Source of the DNA: Mucilaginibacter sp. UR6-11
GTDB taxonomy: Bacteria > Bacteroidota > Bacteroidia > Sphingobacteriales > Sphingobacteriaceae
NCBI RefSeq assembly: GCF_020880695.1
Contig: NZ_JAJIWO010000004.1
Location: 62,001-126,000, forward strand
Direction: 5' to 3'
DNA: 64,000 nucleotides
Positions 36,207 to 45,162 of the stretch are shown here, one piece after another (position 1 is the stretch's first letter; every line of letters begins with the position of its first letter). A program made the position numbers and the translations under genes. The notes beneath the pieces are model-generated. The model saw nothing but the letters and a program-made list of their open reading frames with translations, ran no database searches and was not told the DNA's origin.

Positions 36207-36458
36207 AATGAGTGAATGAGTGTTTGTGTGAACGAGGGAATGTTTCGTCGCCCGGTCACCAGTTATCTTTCACTATTTGTTTTTATCAGTTATATTTTCT
36301 GGCAGATGACGTTACTTTTAATATTTCGTTACCTTCTGTCAGTAAACTCCTTATTGCATTTTTTGTAATTATATCCGCATCTATCAAAATTCCCAACCGG
36401 AAAATGCTTTCGTCAGCTTCTATATTCACTCACCCGCTAATTCACTCAATCACTCATT
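36207..36458. repeat. Inverted pair of AGTGAATG-type repeats
   Basis: AATGAGTGAATGAGTG (36207-36222) and CACTCAATCACTCATT (36443-36458) are inverted copies matching at 15 of 16 positions. They lie at the two ends of the gap between the cysteine desulfurase and phosphohexomutase genes. The right copy runs into the phosphohexomutase stop codon at 36457-36459. The remaining bases of this gap hold no gene. Confidence 0.55.
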
Positions 36459-37845
36459 AGCGAAGCTGAAGTATTTCTTTTATATCCGCGATGATCTTAT
36501 TGGCCAAATTATCGGCAACCGTTTCAGAATCACCTTCAGAATAGATCCGGATAATCGGCTCTGTATTTGAACGGCGCAGATGTACCCATTGTTTCTCAAA
36601 CTCAATTTTAAGTCCGTCGATGGTTGAATGTGGCTGATCTTTGTATTTATCCTCAACTTTCAATAACAACGCATCGATGTCCATCTCCGGCGTAAGTGTG
36701 ATTTTATTTTTGGAGATGAAGTAGCCCGGATATGAGCTGCGCAAATTTGATATGGGTTTCCCATATTTAGCCAGGTGCGTTAAAAACAAAGCTATTCCGG
36801 CCAAGGCATCACGGCCGTAGTGTAGCCCGGGATAAATTACCCCGCCGTTACCTTCGCCGCCTATAACGGCGCCAACTTCTTTCATTTTATTCACCACGTT
36901 CACCTCGCCTACCGCGGCTGCATAATATTCGCCGCCTACTTGTTCGGTAACATCGCGTAAAGCACGGGTTGATGACAGGTTAGACACTGTATTACCCTTA
37001 TTGTTTTTCAGGATATAATCTGCAACGGCAACCAGCGTGTACTCCTCGCCAAACATATTGCCATCCTCGCACACAAAGCAAAGGCGGTCGACATCCGGGT
37101 CGACGGCTATGCCCAGGTCCGCACCCTTATCCAGCACTTCTGCTGATAAGGCTACCAGGTTCTCCGGCAACGGCTCGGGGTTATGGGCGAACTCGCCGTC
37201 AGGTTCACAAAATAACCGATGTACGGTTTTAACGCCCAGCGCTTGCAGCAAAGCAGGTACAAATATACCACCCGTAGAGTTTACGCAATCAATCACTACT
37301 TTAAAATTGGCTTTGACAATGGCGTCAACATCAACCAGTGGCAGGGCCAATATCTGGTCGATATGTTTTTGCATATAGGTATCGTCAAATTTCACTTTAC
37401 CCAAAGCACTAACATCAGCATAGGTAAAATCGCTGTTCTCTGCTATTTCCAATACTTCTTTGCCATCGGCATCGTTAATAAATTCGCCATCGGCATTTAA
37501 CAGCTTAAGCGCGTTCCACTGCTTTGGATTATGGCTGGCTGTAAGGATAATTCCACCGGCTGCTTTTTCCAAAGGCACCGCTATTTCAACGGTTGGTGTG
37601 GTTGACAGGCCTATATCAACCACATCAATACCCAAACCCATTAACGTACCGGTAACTAGATTATTAACCATGTTGCCCGATATGCGTGCATCACGGCCCA
37701 GTACGATCTTTTTTATGCCGGTTTTTTTAACCGCCCAGGCGCCATAAGCCGAGGTGAATTTTACAATATCCAATGGTGTTAAACCATCACCTGCAGCACC
37801 GCCAATGGTACCGCGTATACCTGAAATCGATTTTATTAAAGTCAA
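36457..37845 (-). CDS. glmM: Phosphoglucosamine mutase / phosphohexomutase
   Basis: This 462-residue alpha-D-phosphohexomutase has the catalytic serine loop TASHNPKQWNALK, the magnesium loop DPDVDRL, the sugar-binding loop GEGNGGVIYP, and the phosphate-binding C-terminal LRRSNTEPIIRIYSEG. The Bacteroidota enzymes of this length are usually called GlmM, which makes glucosamine-1-phosphate for peptidoglycan and LPS; a phosphomannomutase role cannot be excluded. An exact -7 element lies 24 nt upstream of its ATG. Confidence 0.92.
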   Translation of the reverse strand: MTLIKSISGIRGTIGGAAGDGLTPLDIVKFTSAYGAWAVKKTGIKKIVLGRDARISGNMVNNLVTGTLMGLGIDVVDIGLSTTPTVEIAVPLEKAAGGIILTASHNPKQWNALKLLNADGEFINDADGKEVLEIAENSDFTYADVSALGKVKFDDTYMQKHIDQILALPLVDVDAIVKANFKVVIDCVNSTGGIFVPALLQALGVKTVHRLFCEPDGEFAHNPEPLPENLVALSAEVLDKGADLGIAVDPDVDRLCFVCEDGNMFGEEYTLVAVADYILKNNKGNTVSNLSSTRALRDVTEQVGGEYYAAAVGEVNVVNKMKEVGAVIGGEGNGGVIYPGLHYGRDALAGIALFLTHLAKYGKPISNLRSSYPGYFISKNKITLTPEMDIDALLLKVEDKYKDQPHSTIDGLKIEFEKQWVHLRRSNTEPIIRIYSEGDSETVADNLANKIIADIKEILQLR

Positions 37846-37868
37846 AATATATATTCTTAATTATGCTG

Positions 37869-37876
37869 CAAAAGTA
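37869..37876 (-). promoter_or_regulatory. -7 promoter element of glmM
   Basis: The minus strand reads TACTTTTG here, an exact match to TAnnTTTG, 23 nt before the ATG at 37845. Confidence 0.5.
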
Positions 37877-38014
37877 ACGATATTTATTGATTTTGTCTGA
37901 ACAAGCTGTCGGCGGGATAATGCATTTCATGATTATTTTACACTTGCTGTATTAATCTTAAAATCCTTAAATCCACAAAATCTTAGTTTATATTTACACC
38001 TTGTTTAAACGCCA

Positions 38015-38584
38015 ATGCCCGACTACCTGCTACAGTTTGACCGTCAGTTATTCCATTTCATTAACCATGACCTGGGCAATACGTTTTTTGATCTGCTGAT
38101 GCCGGTTTTACGCAACCGGTTAGTTTGGATACCGCTGTATATTTTTATTTTTGTTTTTTGCCTTTGGCGATACCGGAAGCGGGGCGCTGTAATCATTATT
38201 TTACTGGCCCTTACTTTTGGCCTTGCTGATTTTGGCAGCGCTACCATTATTAAATCATTTTACCAGCGGGTAAGGCCCTGTAATGACCCGGCTATGGCGG
38301 CAACCATTGTCCGCAGGGTTGATTGCGGGCCGGGCTACAGCTTCCCTTCAACCCATGCCAGCGACCATTTTGCCATAGCGGTGTTTTTGATCATCGTGTT
38401 TTATAAACGCCATAAATGGATATTGCCTGTGGGTTTATTATGGGCCGCGTCCATAAGTTTTGCGCAGGTATATGTTGGCGTACATTATCCGGTTGATGTA
38501 ACGGCAGGAGCGATATACGGCAGCCTGGTGGGCCTTTTATTCGGCTGGATATTTTGGAAAGCTAATTTGATGCATAGCCTCTGA
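38015..38584 (+). CDS. PAP2-family membrane phosphatase
   Basis: This 189-residue inner-membrane phosphatase has five or six helices and the three-part acid-phosphatase motif: K-x6-RP (KSFYQRVRP), PSTHASDH, and QVYVGVHYPVDV with the catalytic His and Asp. Such enzymes dephosphorylate undecaprenyl pyrophosphate, phosphatidylglycerol phosphate or lipid A; the substrate here is open. A Thr replaces the Gly of the usual PSGH, which is common in this subgroup. It begins close to a Bacteroidota-like promoter region but stands alone. Confidence 0.92.
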   Translation: MPDYLLQFDRQLFHFINHDLGNTFFDLLMPVLRNRLVWIPLYIFIFVFCLWRYRKRGAVIIILLALTFGLADFGSATIIKSFYQRVRPCNDPAMAATIVRRVDCGPGYSFPSTHASDHFAIAVFLIIVFYKRHKWILPVGLLWAASISFAQVYVGVHYPVDVTAGAIYGSLVGLLFGWIFWKANLMHSL

Positions 38585-38620
38585 GGCTTTACCCCCGCTT
38601 TTCAGAAAAATGTAGCGGTT

Positions 38621-38642
38621 GTCGAAGTTTACCAACTCCGAC
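38621..38642. repeat. Short hairpin downstream of the PAP2 gene
   Basis: GTCGAAGTT (38621-38629) pairs with AACTCCGAC (38634-38642) with one mismatch and a 4-nt loop. There is no T-run, so it may be a repeat rather than a terminator. Confidence 0.35.
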
Positions 38643-38680
38643 CCGTGCCGGGCAACATCAATAAGGGCGTTAAAGTATAA

Positions 38681-40036
38681 TTACCGGATTAACTCTTTTA
38701 ACGTATAATTCAATGCGTCCCTTCTGTTAACTTCCAGATCAGGTCGCACACCATGCCAATCATTTTTAGTAACACCAATATCAAAATCTTTGCTTGAAGA
38801 TATATGAAATTCTAATTGTGAGTTTGGCAACCTTGTCGTGATATCTTCTCCCGGTGAAATGACATACCCTCCGGTTTCCTCCCCGATTATTTTTCCGAGC
38901 TTATAAAACTTAAAGGCATTTGCAAAGTCGGCAGCGGATGAAAAAGTAGACTGGCTCGTAAGTAAAAAAACGGCACCCAAAAACTGCTCTTTTCCCGGAA
39001 TGACTAATTGCTTTGACTTGTCGATAGTATCCATTGTGCCGTCCGGCTTATTTAGATATTCTTTTAGCTCCTCACTATCAGCTGGTGCATCCGTTTTAAA
39101 AGATGCTTTACTGATTTTGCTGTATCTCAATATCGTTTTTTCATATTGCGTAAACGGAACCGGACAAATGTATTTTAAAAGCTCATCACCGAGGTCAGAA
39201 TTGCCACCTCCATTATTCCTGATATCAATAATTAAATTTTTGATGTGCTTTTGTCTTAATGAAGAAAACATCTCTGACAAAAACGATTTAAATCTCTTCA
39301 AACCTGAAAAACTATTAAAAGTTAAGGTAGCGGTTCTCTCATCTTTACTTATTTGATAAGAGTAATCAGGGGTTCCCGGATCCGCTGAAGCGGTATTTTT
39401 AATTTCTGATTTTTTTACAGCGATTAAGTGTAAACTGGTGTTGTCGTTAAATTGGATGTTTAATTCTTTTTCTTTACTAAAGAAGAGATTAAAAATTGTG
39501 TTAAACAGATATCCGCTAAGTGCTAAACGGCTGTTTTTGCTTTCTCCGCTACAATATTTATTAATCGTATTCAGAATTTCTTGCGAGGAATAACCATTAA
39601 TTGAAACCAGCTTCTTATCAATAACATTTAGAGGAACAGAGGTTTGATAACCGGAATTTATACCAGTGACCTGCAAGCCATTTGTTGAAATGGAGAGGTT
39701 GAAGGGAAATACAAAATAGTCTGTTTTATCAATGTAAGAGTTAAGATATAGTTCTGTATGGCCATCTTCTAATTTCACGATTACCGGCTGCAGAAAGGTA
39801 TATAAGTCAATAATATTTACTTGTGGTTTACGTAATAATTTACTTTCCGCTTTATCAATTTCTCTTAAAAACTGAGCTTTTGATATTCTTAAATAAGGAT
39901 TAACGGTTATTTCATCAACAGCAGATTTCAAATAACTAACATCAGTTATAATCTCCTGCCTTAGCGGCCGAACTAATGGCTGCCCGGCCAAATTAAGAGA
40001 CATTAAAATTGTAATAATTAAAATAGAAAGACGCAT
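38681..40036 (-). CDS. S41-family (C-terminal-processing-like) peptidase, secreted
   Basis: This 451-residue protein has a Sec signal peptide (LSILIITILMSLNLAGQ). The C-terminal half matches the S41 tail-specific-protease fold: NLIIDIRNNGGGNSDLG and the nucleophile region LLTSQSTFSSAADFANAF, where a serine acts, plus GEETGGYVISPGE. No clear PDZ domain is visible between about 100 and 220. Bacteroidota have many such secreted S41 proteins, and the target is unknown. Base composition is more A+T-rich than in its neighbours. It stands alone, upstream of no obvious partner. Confidence 0.88.
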   Translation of the reverse strand: MRLSILIITILMSLNLAGQPLVRPLRQEIITDVSYLKSAVDEITVNPYLRISKAQFLREIDKAESKLLRKPQVNIIDLYTFLQPVIVKLEDGHTELYLNSYIDKTDYFVFPFNLSISTNGLQVTGINSGYQTSVPLNVIDKKLVSINGYSSQEILNTINKYCSGESKNSRLALSGYLFNTIFNLFFSKEKELNIQFNDNTSLHLIAVKKSEIKNTASADPGTPDYSYQISKDERTATLTFNSFSGLKRFKSFLSEMFSSLRQKHIKNLIIDIRNNGGGNSDLGDELLKYICPVPFTQYEKTILRYSKISKASFKTDAPADSEELKEYLNKPDGTMDTIDKSKQLVIPGKEQFLGAVFLLTSQSTFSSAADFANAFKFYKLGKIIGEETGGYVISPGEDITTRLPNSQLEFHISSSKDFDIGVTKNDWHGVRPDLEVNRRDALNYTLKELIR

Positions 40037-40162
40037 AGTTTAGGTATTAAAACGAAGATTGGATATTATAGGCCAAGCTAATATTATAACCCAGGTGTAT
40101 TCAATTCAATGGCAAATCCAAGGGAGGCGGTGGTAAATCCGACTACAAAATTCAAATTCGTC

Positions 40163-40612
40163 TCACCCCCGCAACTTATCCAGCAGATCACTTAACTGGC
40201 CGGCTTCTTCGTTGGTAAGGTTATTCTTAATAAAATCTTTGGTTTTAAATTCGGCATCCATTTTTGCCAGCGTATCAAGGCCCTTTTCGCTGATGCGGAT
40301 ATCAACCGCGCGCCTGTCCTTATTATTGGTACAACGGGTTATCATTTCTTTTTGCACCAGCCTGTCAACAATGCGCGATGCATCGCTCATTTTATCTATC
40401 ATGCGTTCCTTAAGCAGGTTAACTGTTGCCGGTTTTGGATATTGGCCCCTTAAAATGCGCAAAATATTAAACTGTTGCTGCGTTAAATTATGTTTCTCGA
40501 AATGGCAGTTAAAAGTATTTTTTAACCAGCCATCGGTATACGCGATGTTGATAACCGCCTTATGGTAGTTATCTTCAAACTTTGAACTTTGTATTTCGTC
40601 GTCTATCCGCAT
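40163..40612 (-). CDS. MarR-family transcriptional regulator
   Basis: This 149-residue winged-helix regulator has an N-terminal dimerisation helix, then LTQQQFNILRILRGQ, the recognition region KMSDASRIVDRLVQKEMITR and the wing NKDRRAVDIRISEKGL. MarR proteins usually repress stress or efflux genes and release DNA on binding a small molecule. No target operator was identified. The closest genes are an S41 peptidase downstream and the long housekeeping operon upstream. Confidence 0.93.
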   Translation of the reverse strand: MRIDDEIQSSKFEDNYHKAVINIAYTDGWLKNTFNCHFEKHNLTQQQFNILRILRGQYPKPATVNLLKERMIDKMSDASRIVDRLVQKEMITRCTNNKDRRAVDIRISEKGLDTLAKMDAEFKTKDFIKNNLTNEEAGQLSDLLDKLRG

Positions 40613-40642
40613 TGCTAATATTACTTCAAAGATGCAAATATC

Positions 40643-40801
40643 TTATTTTTTCTCTGATTTGTTATTTTCTTCTGTTTTTCCGAAGTTCCAGGGGCAGTGC
40701 AGGCATTTGTTTTTACAGCAATAACCGCGTTTTAAATGATAGGCTTCAGTAAAAACAAAGTTGCCGTCCTTATTTATATAATAGTCTTCGCCTTCCTTCA
40801 T
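40643..40801 (-). CDS. Small Cys-rich protein (52 aa), DUF5522-like
   Basis: The frame begins MKEGEDYYINKDGNFVFTEAY, then HLKRGYCCKNKCLHCPWNF, and ends in a charged tail. The pattern (M/D)YY-x-N-x-(D/E)-G...FT-x2-YHLKRGYCC-x-N-x-C-x-HCP is that of DUF5522, a small family in Bacteroidota and other bacteria, with four cysteines that could bind a metal. It begins 5 nt after the MBL exonuclease stop, so it is the last gene of the nusB-yajC-coaE operon. The function is unknown. Confidence 0.8.
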   Translation of the reverse strand: MKEGEDYYINKDGNFVFTEAYHLKRGYCCKNKCLHCPWNFGKTEENNKSEKK

Positions 40802-40806
40802 CACGG

Positions 40807-41745
40807 TTAATTTAGCAGTTTAACCACAATATCCGTCCCCAGATGCGCCTTCAGCCGGGCGCCATTGCCATGCAGGGTCCATACCTGTTTTGGGTTAACC
40901 AGCTTAATGGCCTGCAAAATATCGTTCCAGTCTACGTGGTCTGATATAAACAGCGTGTCCTCATTGTTCACCTGGAGGTTTTTCCAGCCGGACGCAAACA
41001 ATCTTTTCACACCGGTAGCCTTTATATAACTATTAAAAGTGAAAGGCGGCACTATATAAACAAACTCCTTTTGCTCTTTCATTAGCTTGCGGCCGTATAG
41101 CTGGTGCTTTCCTAACTTAAACCCTGCCAGCTCATAAATTTGGTTTAGGGGCATTATTTTATGGTGCACCAGCACTGTTTTCTGCGGAGCGTATTCATTT
41201 ATCATTTGTATTAAACGCTGGCTCTTACCCAATCCATACGCCCCCAGCAGAATATTGGTTTTAATATCATTTAATTTTTTTATCTCGGCCACCGGATCCG
41301 GGTGGATAATATCAGGATTAGCAAACGTGCTCTCTGTGATCAGTACATCGGCATGCACCCATTCAACCGGGTCGCAGGTAGCATCGGGTTGCAGCTTATA
41401 ATCACCGGTATACAGGTAGCTGGCGCCCTGATATTCCATCAGTACCATTGCCGACCCCAGCATGTGGCCGGCCGATATAAAAGTAAGCTTTACATCCCTG
41501 ATCATAAACGGCTGGCTGTAGCCGACGATATTGAACACCTGCGCCGCCGACCGGTGGTACCTCAGGTGCATAAACTCGCGCGTTGGGCGGGTACAATAAA
41601 CCTCCTTATTGCCGCTGACAGCATGATCTGCATGTGCGTGCGATATAACCGCCGTTGCCACCGGCTGTTGCGGATCAAGATAAAAATCACCGTAACTGCA
41701 ATAAATGCCGTTGGCATTAATAAAAATAAAATCGTCAAGTATCAT
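40807..41745 (-). CDS. Metallo-beta-lactamase-fold exonuclease-like protein
   Basis: This 312-residue zinc hydrolase has the HAHADH metal motif (ISHAHADHAVSGN), a further His in AGHMLGSAM, and the Asp in YTGDYKLQPDATC. The C-terminus ends WTLHGNGARLK, as in the group of putative exonucleases that often pair with a DNA ligase and helicase in Bacteroidota and other phyla. No ligase gene is adjacent here. The start codon overlaps the coaE stop as ATGA, so the two are coupled. A nuclease role is inferred from the family. Confidence 0.85.
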   Translation of the reverse strand: MILDDFIFINANGIYCSYGDFYLDPQQPVATAVISHAHADHAVSGNKEVYCTRPTREFMHLRYHRSAAQVFNIVGYSQPFMIRDVKLTFISAGHMLGSAMVLMEYQGASYLYTGDYKLQPDATCDPVEWVHADVLITESTFANPDIIHPDPVAEIKKLNDIKTNILLGAYGLGKSQRLIQMINEYAPQKTVLVHHKIMPLNQIYELAGFKLGKHQLYGRKLMKEQKEFVYIVPPFTFNSYIKATGVKRLFASGWKNLQVNNEDTLFISDHVDWNDILQAIKLVNPKQVWTLHGNGARLKAHLGTDIVVKLLN

Positions 41746-42341
41746 CCGCCGCTTGCTAGCTGTAAAAACGCATGGTGCAGCTGGAGTACCTGCGGAATAA
41801 TCAAATGCATTTCGTCGTTTTCAATCAGGTAATCTGCCAGTTCGCGCTTTTTGGCCTCGGTAAACTGTTTGGCCTCGCGCGCCTCTACTTCGGCCGGGGT
41901 GATATGGTCGCGCCTGGTTACGCGCTGTATCCGCAAATCCAGCGGCGCTGTAACCAGTAAGGAATAATCGCACATTTTATAAGAAGCGCTTTCAAAAAGC
42001 AAAGCAGCCTCCTTCATTACATAGGGTGCATTTTTAATATCGGCAACCCAATTATCAAAAGCCCTGAATACGGCGGGGTGTGTTAAAGCATTAAGCTTTG
42101 CCAGTTCTTCATCATTATTAAAAACAATGTTGGCTATATATTTTCTGTCGAGGCTGCCGTCCGGCAGATAGGCCGCATCGCCAAAGGCCTTCTTTATAGC
42201 AGCAACCAGCACAGGGTCGGTGGTCATTACCTTTTTGGCCTCGGCATCAGCATAAAATACGGGGATGCCCAGTACCTCAAACATTTTGCTGATGGTAGTT
42301 TTACCACTGCCTATATTGCCGGTTATCCCTATTTTTAGCAT
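41742..42341 (-). CDS. coaE: Dephospho-CoA kinase
   Basis: This 199-residue P-loop kinase performs the last step of coenzyme A synthesis. Walker A is GITGNIGSGKTTISKMF, the substrate region is YADAEAKKVM, and KEAALLFES and RVTRRDHIT (lid arginines) follow in order. It is in an operon: it overlaps ybbR by one base upstream and the MBL gene by four bases downstream. Size is normal. Confidence 0.96.
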   Translation of the reverse strand: MLKIGITGNIGSGKTTISKMFEVLGIPVFYADAEAKKVMTTDPVLVAAIKKAFGDAAYLPDGSLDRKYIANIVFNNDEELAKLNALTHPAVFRAFDNWVADIKNAPYVMKEAALLFESASYKMCDYSLLVTAPLDLRIQRVTRRDHITPAEVEAREAKQFTEAKKRELADYLIENDEMHLIIPQVLQLHHAFLQLASGG

Positions 42342-43288
42342 TACTTTTTAACAATGAAATCAATATTCTGCGGCTCTATATTCACCACTTTGCAAAATGC
42401 CGGCAGCCGGGTAATTTTAACCGGCAGTGTATTATAGCCATACACACGCCATAAATTAAGGTCGGCCTGGGCCTCAAAAAGCGTTTCATTTATATCGGCA
42501 AAACTGCTTAAAGCTGTTGTAAAAGTGACATTTACTTTTTGCGGAAACAGCTTCACATTAAAAAAATCGATATTGCCAATCAACTTAACAGGCAGGGCCA
42601 GCGTTTTTTCTGTAAACTCATCAACCGGAATGTTTACCTGCACCGTTTTAGGATAGATGCTGATATTCCCTTCTTCAGAAGCTTCAAGGTTTACCTGTGT
42701 GCTGATATTTTCGCCGATGTTTTTTAGCGATAATGAATCGGTTCGCCAGTATTTTATTTTATCGATACGGTTACTTGGGCCGCTGATGGTAACGTAAGCC
42801 GGTTTAATAACCGCATTGCCCGACTGGGCAAATTGCTGCTGGTACCGGATTGATTTTACCAGTTGTACAGGCACCCGGCGTACGCTGCGATTTGTAAAAT
42901 CAAAATAAAGTGTGTCAGGGGTTATGGCGGTAATTACGTTATCAACCGCTTTTTCTGCATTTATAGCTGCCAGCTGCGTACTTAATACTACATAGGCTTC
43001 GCTGTCTAACTTACTCAGGTCAACTTTAATTACCCGGTTTTGCTCGTTTATTTTTGAAAGCAGCATTTGCCAGCCGCTTCCTTTAACCGTCACCAAAACG
43101 GTATCAGACTGTAACGAATGAAATGCCCGTTTTTGAGGGGCGTTTTTAAAAATAAGTATTTCTTTTACCTTGTAATTATAGGAGCTGGACAAAACAGTAG
43201 CTACCCACGCGAAAAGCGCCAGCCCCAGGCAGGTAACAAATGCCGATGCCCGCCTGCGTTCTGTTGTTGATAGTTTTACTATTGCCAT
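42341..43288 (-). CDS. YbbR-domain protein (CdaR-like)
   Basis: This 315-residue protein has one N-terminal membrane helix (FVTCLGLALFAWVATVLSSS) and a long beta-rich periplasmic part with YbbR-like repeats, for example KTVQVNIPVDEFTEKTLALPVKL. In Firmicutes, YbbR/CdaR regulates diadenylate cyclase; in Bacteroidota the role is less clear. It overlaps coaE by one base and follows yajC after a 140-nt gap that holds a hairpin. The long-conserved coaE neighbourhood supports a housekeeping role. Confidence 0.85.
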   Translation of the reverse strand: MAIVKLSTTERRRASAFVTCLGLALFAWVATVLSSSYNYKVKEILIFKNAPQKRAFHSLQSDTVLVTVKGSGWQMLLSKINEQNRVIKVDLSKLDSEAYVVLSTQLAAINAEKAVDNVITAITPDTLYFDFTNRSVRRVPVQLVKSIRYQQQFAQSGNAVIKPAYVTISGPSNRIDKIKYWRTDSLSLKNIGENISTQVNLEASEEGNISIYPKTVQVNIPVDEFTEKTLALPVKLIGNIDFFNVKLFPQKVNVTFTTALSSFADINETLFEAQADLNLWRVYGYNTLPVKITRLPAFCKVVNIEPQNIDFIVKK

Positions 43289-43306
43289 ATTGAGGTGAAA
43301 GGTAAA

Positions 43307-43344
43307 AGGCGAAAGATAAAAGGTATAAACCTTTACTTTCGCCT
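43307..43344. repeat. Hairpin repeat between yajC and ybbR genes
   Basis: AGGCGAAAGATAAAAGGT (43307-43324) pairs imperfectly with ACCTTTACTTTCGCCT (43329-43344). It has no T-run, and its AAAGGnGAAAG units suggest a dispersed repeat in the intergenic gap. Confidence 0.45.
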
Positions 43345-43428
43345 ATTAATAATGTTTTCAGTCCCGGGCTTAATAAAGAGAAGGCAATAAGCCTTTAACC
43401 CTTTACCTCCAGCTTAACCTTAATGCGC

Positions 43429-43749
43429 TTATTTAGTTGAAGCCGGCGCGTTTAACGCTTTTGAATCATCTAAAGAAATTGCCGACTTGTTGAAACGTAC
43501 TTTATGACCGCCTTCGGTCTCAATTAAAAAAGTGGTATCAGCAACTTCAACAATTTTACCGTGCATACCTGCTGTGGTAATGATCTTGTCGCCTTTTTTC
43601 AAATCGTTAACAAAGTTTTTCTGATCTTTTTGTTTTTTTATCTGCGGGCGGATCATAAAGAAATAAAACACCACTATAATTAATCCAAATACGATCAATT
43701 GTTTAGGGTCAAAGCCGCCGGCGGCCTGTAGTAAAATAGTTGCTATCAT
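43429..43749 (-). CDS. yajC: Preprotein translocase subunit YajC
   Basis: This 106-residue protein has one membrane helix (LIVFGLIIVVFYFFMIRPQ) followed by the typical small cytoplasmic domain KKQKDQKNFVNDLKKGDKI, VTTAGMHGKIVEV and VRFNKSAI. YajC associates with SecDF, whose gene is elsewhere in this window at 24399. It lies 2 nt from the DUF1573 gene, in the operon that begins with nusB. Confidence 0.94.
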   Translation of the reverse strand: MIATILLQAAGGFDPKQLIVFGLIIVVFYFFMIRPQIKKQKDQKNFVNDLKKGDKIITTAGMHGKIVEVADTTFLIETEGGHKVRFNKSAISLDDSKALNAPASTK

Positions 43750-43751
43750 TT

Positions 43752-44162
43752 TTATTTATTGTTTGTAAGTACTTCGCCAATTAAATGCACAATACTTTGT
43801 GCCGGTTGGCTATTTGCGGTAACGGTTATTAACTTATCCTGTAAGCCTGATTTACCGGCGCTGTTAAAAGTCACGGCTATTGAACCTGTATCGCCGGGCA
43901 GAACCGGGGTTTTAGGCCAGACAGGCGTTGTGCAACCACATGATGCCGTTGCATTTGTTATAATCAATGGTGATTTTCCGGTATTGGTAAACTTAAAGCG
44001 GTGAGAAACTTTTTCGCTTTGCTTTATTTTACCAAAATCAAACGTTGGGGCGTCATATTTAATGTCAGACCCATCCGTAGTGAAAGCTACCGGTTTTTTA
44101 CTTGTGTTGTTACAGGCCATTAAAGCGCCTGCCATTAAAATACCTAAAAAAAGTTTTTTCAT
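43752..44162 (-). CDS. DUF1573 lipoprotein
   Basis: This 136-residue protein has a lipobox (ILMAGALMACNN, Cys about 17) and so is predicted to be lipid-anchored in the envelope. The body is a DUF1573 Ig-like domain with DFGKIKQSEKVSHRFKFTN and the conserved ASCGCTTP-x-WPK loop. Such proteins are widespread in Bacteroidota and their function is unknown. It is co-transcribed with nusB upstream and yajC downstream. Confidence 0.93.
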   Translation of the reverse strand: MKKLFLGILMAGALMACNNTSKKPVAFTTDGSDIKYDAPTFDFGKIKQSEKVSHRFKFTNTGKSPLIITNATASCGCTTPVWPKTPVLPGDTGSIAVTFNSAGKSGLQDKLITVTANSQPAQSIVHLIGEVLTNNK

Positions 44163-44171
44163 TTTTGATTA

Positions 44172-45119
44172 TTATTCAATTAATCCTCTACCTATTTTAT
44201 TTATTTTCTTTTCTGCTTTCAGCTCAAATAAAATCTTGTCCAAGATACCGTTTATAAACGAATTACTTTTTGGCGTGCTGTATTCTTTTGATATTTCCAG
44301 ATACTCATTAATAGTAACCTTAACCGGGATAGATGTAAAATTAATAAACTCGGCAATGGCCATTTTCATCAATAAGGTATCCATCATGGCAATACGTTCA
44401 GGCTCCCAATTTTTTGTTTTGGCGCTTATCAGTTCCTGGTAATCTTTATCATAACGCACGGTAGTGTCTAAAAGCTTCACTATAAACTCGCGGTCCTCTT
44501 CCCAGTTACCGGTTACTTCGGCCAGTTTATTTTTTTCAGGTTCGTCAAAGGCAAAGTTTTTAAATGTTTTGGCTATCAATGCCTGTAAAACATCTTTATC
44601 AACCGGCCAAAAGATAAATTTCTCTTCAAAAACCTGGTCGGCCAGGCTTGATTTCAGGATGATCTTTTTGAAAATAAACTTGATGATGTCTTTATCGGTC
44701 TGGATAGTATCGCCGGTCTTTTCTAAATATTCAGCATATTCGGGCGCTGCTTTCAGATTCGTAAAAAGCGTTTTAACCAGTTCCGGCTCAAAGCTCCACT
44801 CAACTTTATATTTTTTTAGCCCGGCTAAAAACTCTTTGTTTTGATTTAAGGAGATGGTGAACCTGTTGGTTAAAAGTTTAAGGTTCGCGTTCAGGTCATC
44901 GGCAGTGGGTAAATGCTTGTGTGCCCTTTCATTAGCGTCTATATCGGCATAGCCAACTACTTCTGATATCAGGGAAAGCATCCAAATATACATTTCGTAT
45001 ACCTGGTCTATACTTTGCAATAAGTTTTTTTCCTGTTGTTTAATATTTGCCGCGCTTGTTTGATGATATGCGTACAATGACTGTAATACTTTTACCCGTA
45101 GGTGCCTTCTGTTTAACAT
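44172..45119 (-). CDS. nusB: Transcription antitermination factor NusB, long Bacteroidota form
   Basis: This 315-residue protein is about twice the usual NusB length, as is common in Bacteroidota. The N-terminus RRHLRVKVLQSLYAYHQT is the BoxA-binding face, and the C-terminal NusB domain (about 180-310) has IAMMDTLLMKMAIAEF, IPVKVTINEYLEISKEY and FINGILDKI. The middle helices are an insertion. It acts in rRNA antitermination with NusE. It is the first gene of a minus-strand operon running through yajC and coaE to the small DUF5522 gene. Confidence 0.93.
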   Translation of the reverse strand: MLNRRHLRVKVLQSLYAYHQTSAANIKQQEKNLLQSIDQVYEMYIWMLSLISEVVGYADIDANERAHKHLPTADDLNANLKLLTNRFTISLNQNKEFLAGLKKYKVEWSFEPELVKTLFTNLKAAPEYAEYLEKTGDTIQTDKDIIKFIFKKIILKSSLADQVFEEKFIFWPVDKDVLQALIAKTFKNFAFDEPEKNKLAEVTGNWEEDREFIVKLLDTTVRYDKDYQELISAKTKNWEPERIAMMDTLLMKMAIAEFINFTSIPVKVTINEYLEISKEYSTPKSNSFINGILDKILFELKAEKKINKIGRGLIE

Positions 45120-45162
45120 TTTGTAAGAACGATTTAGGAAATGAATCCTGTTTGTGATTTAT

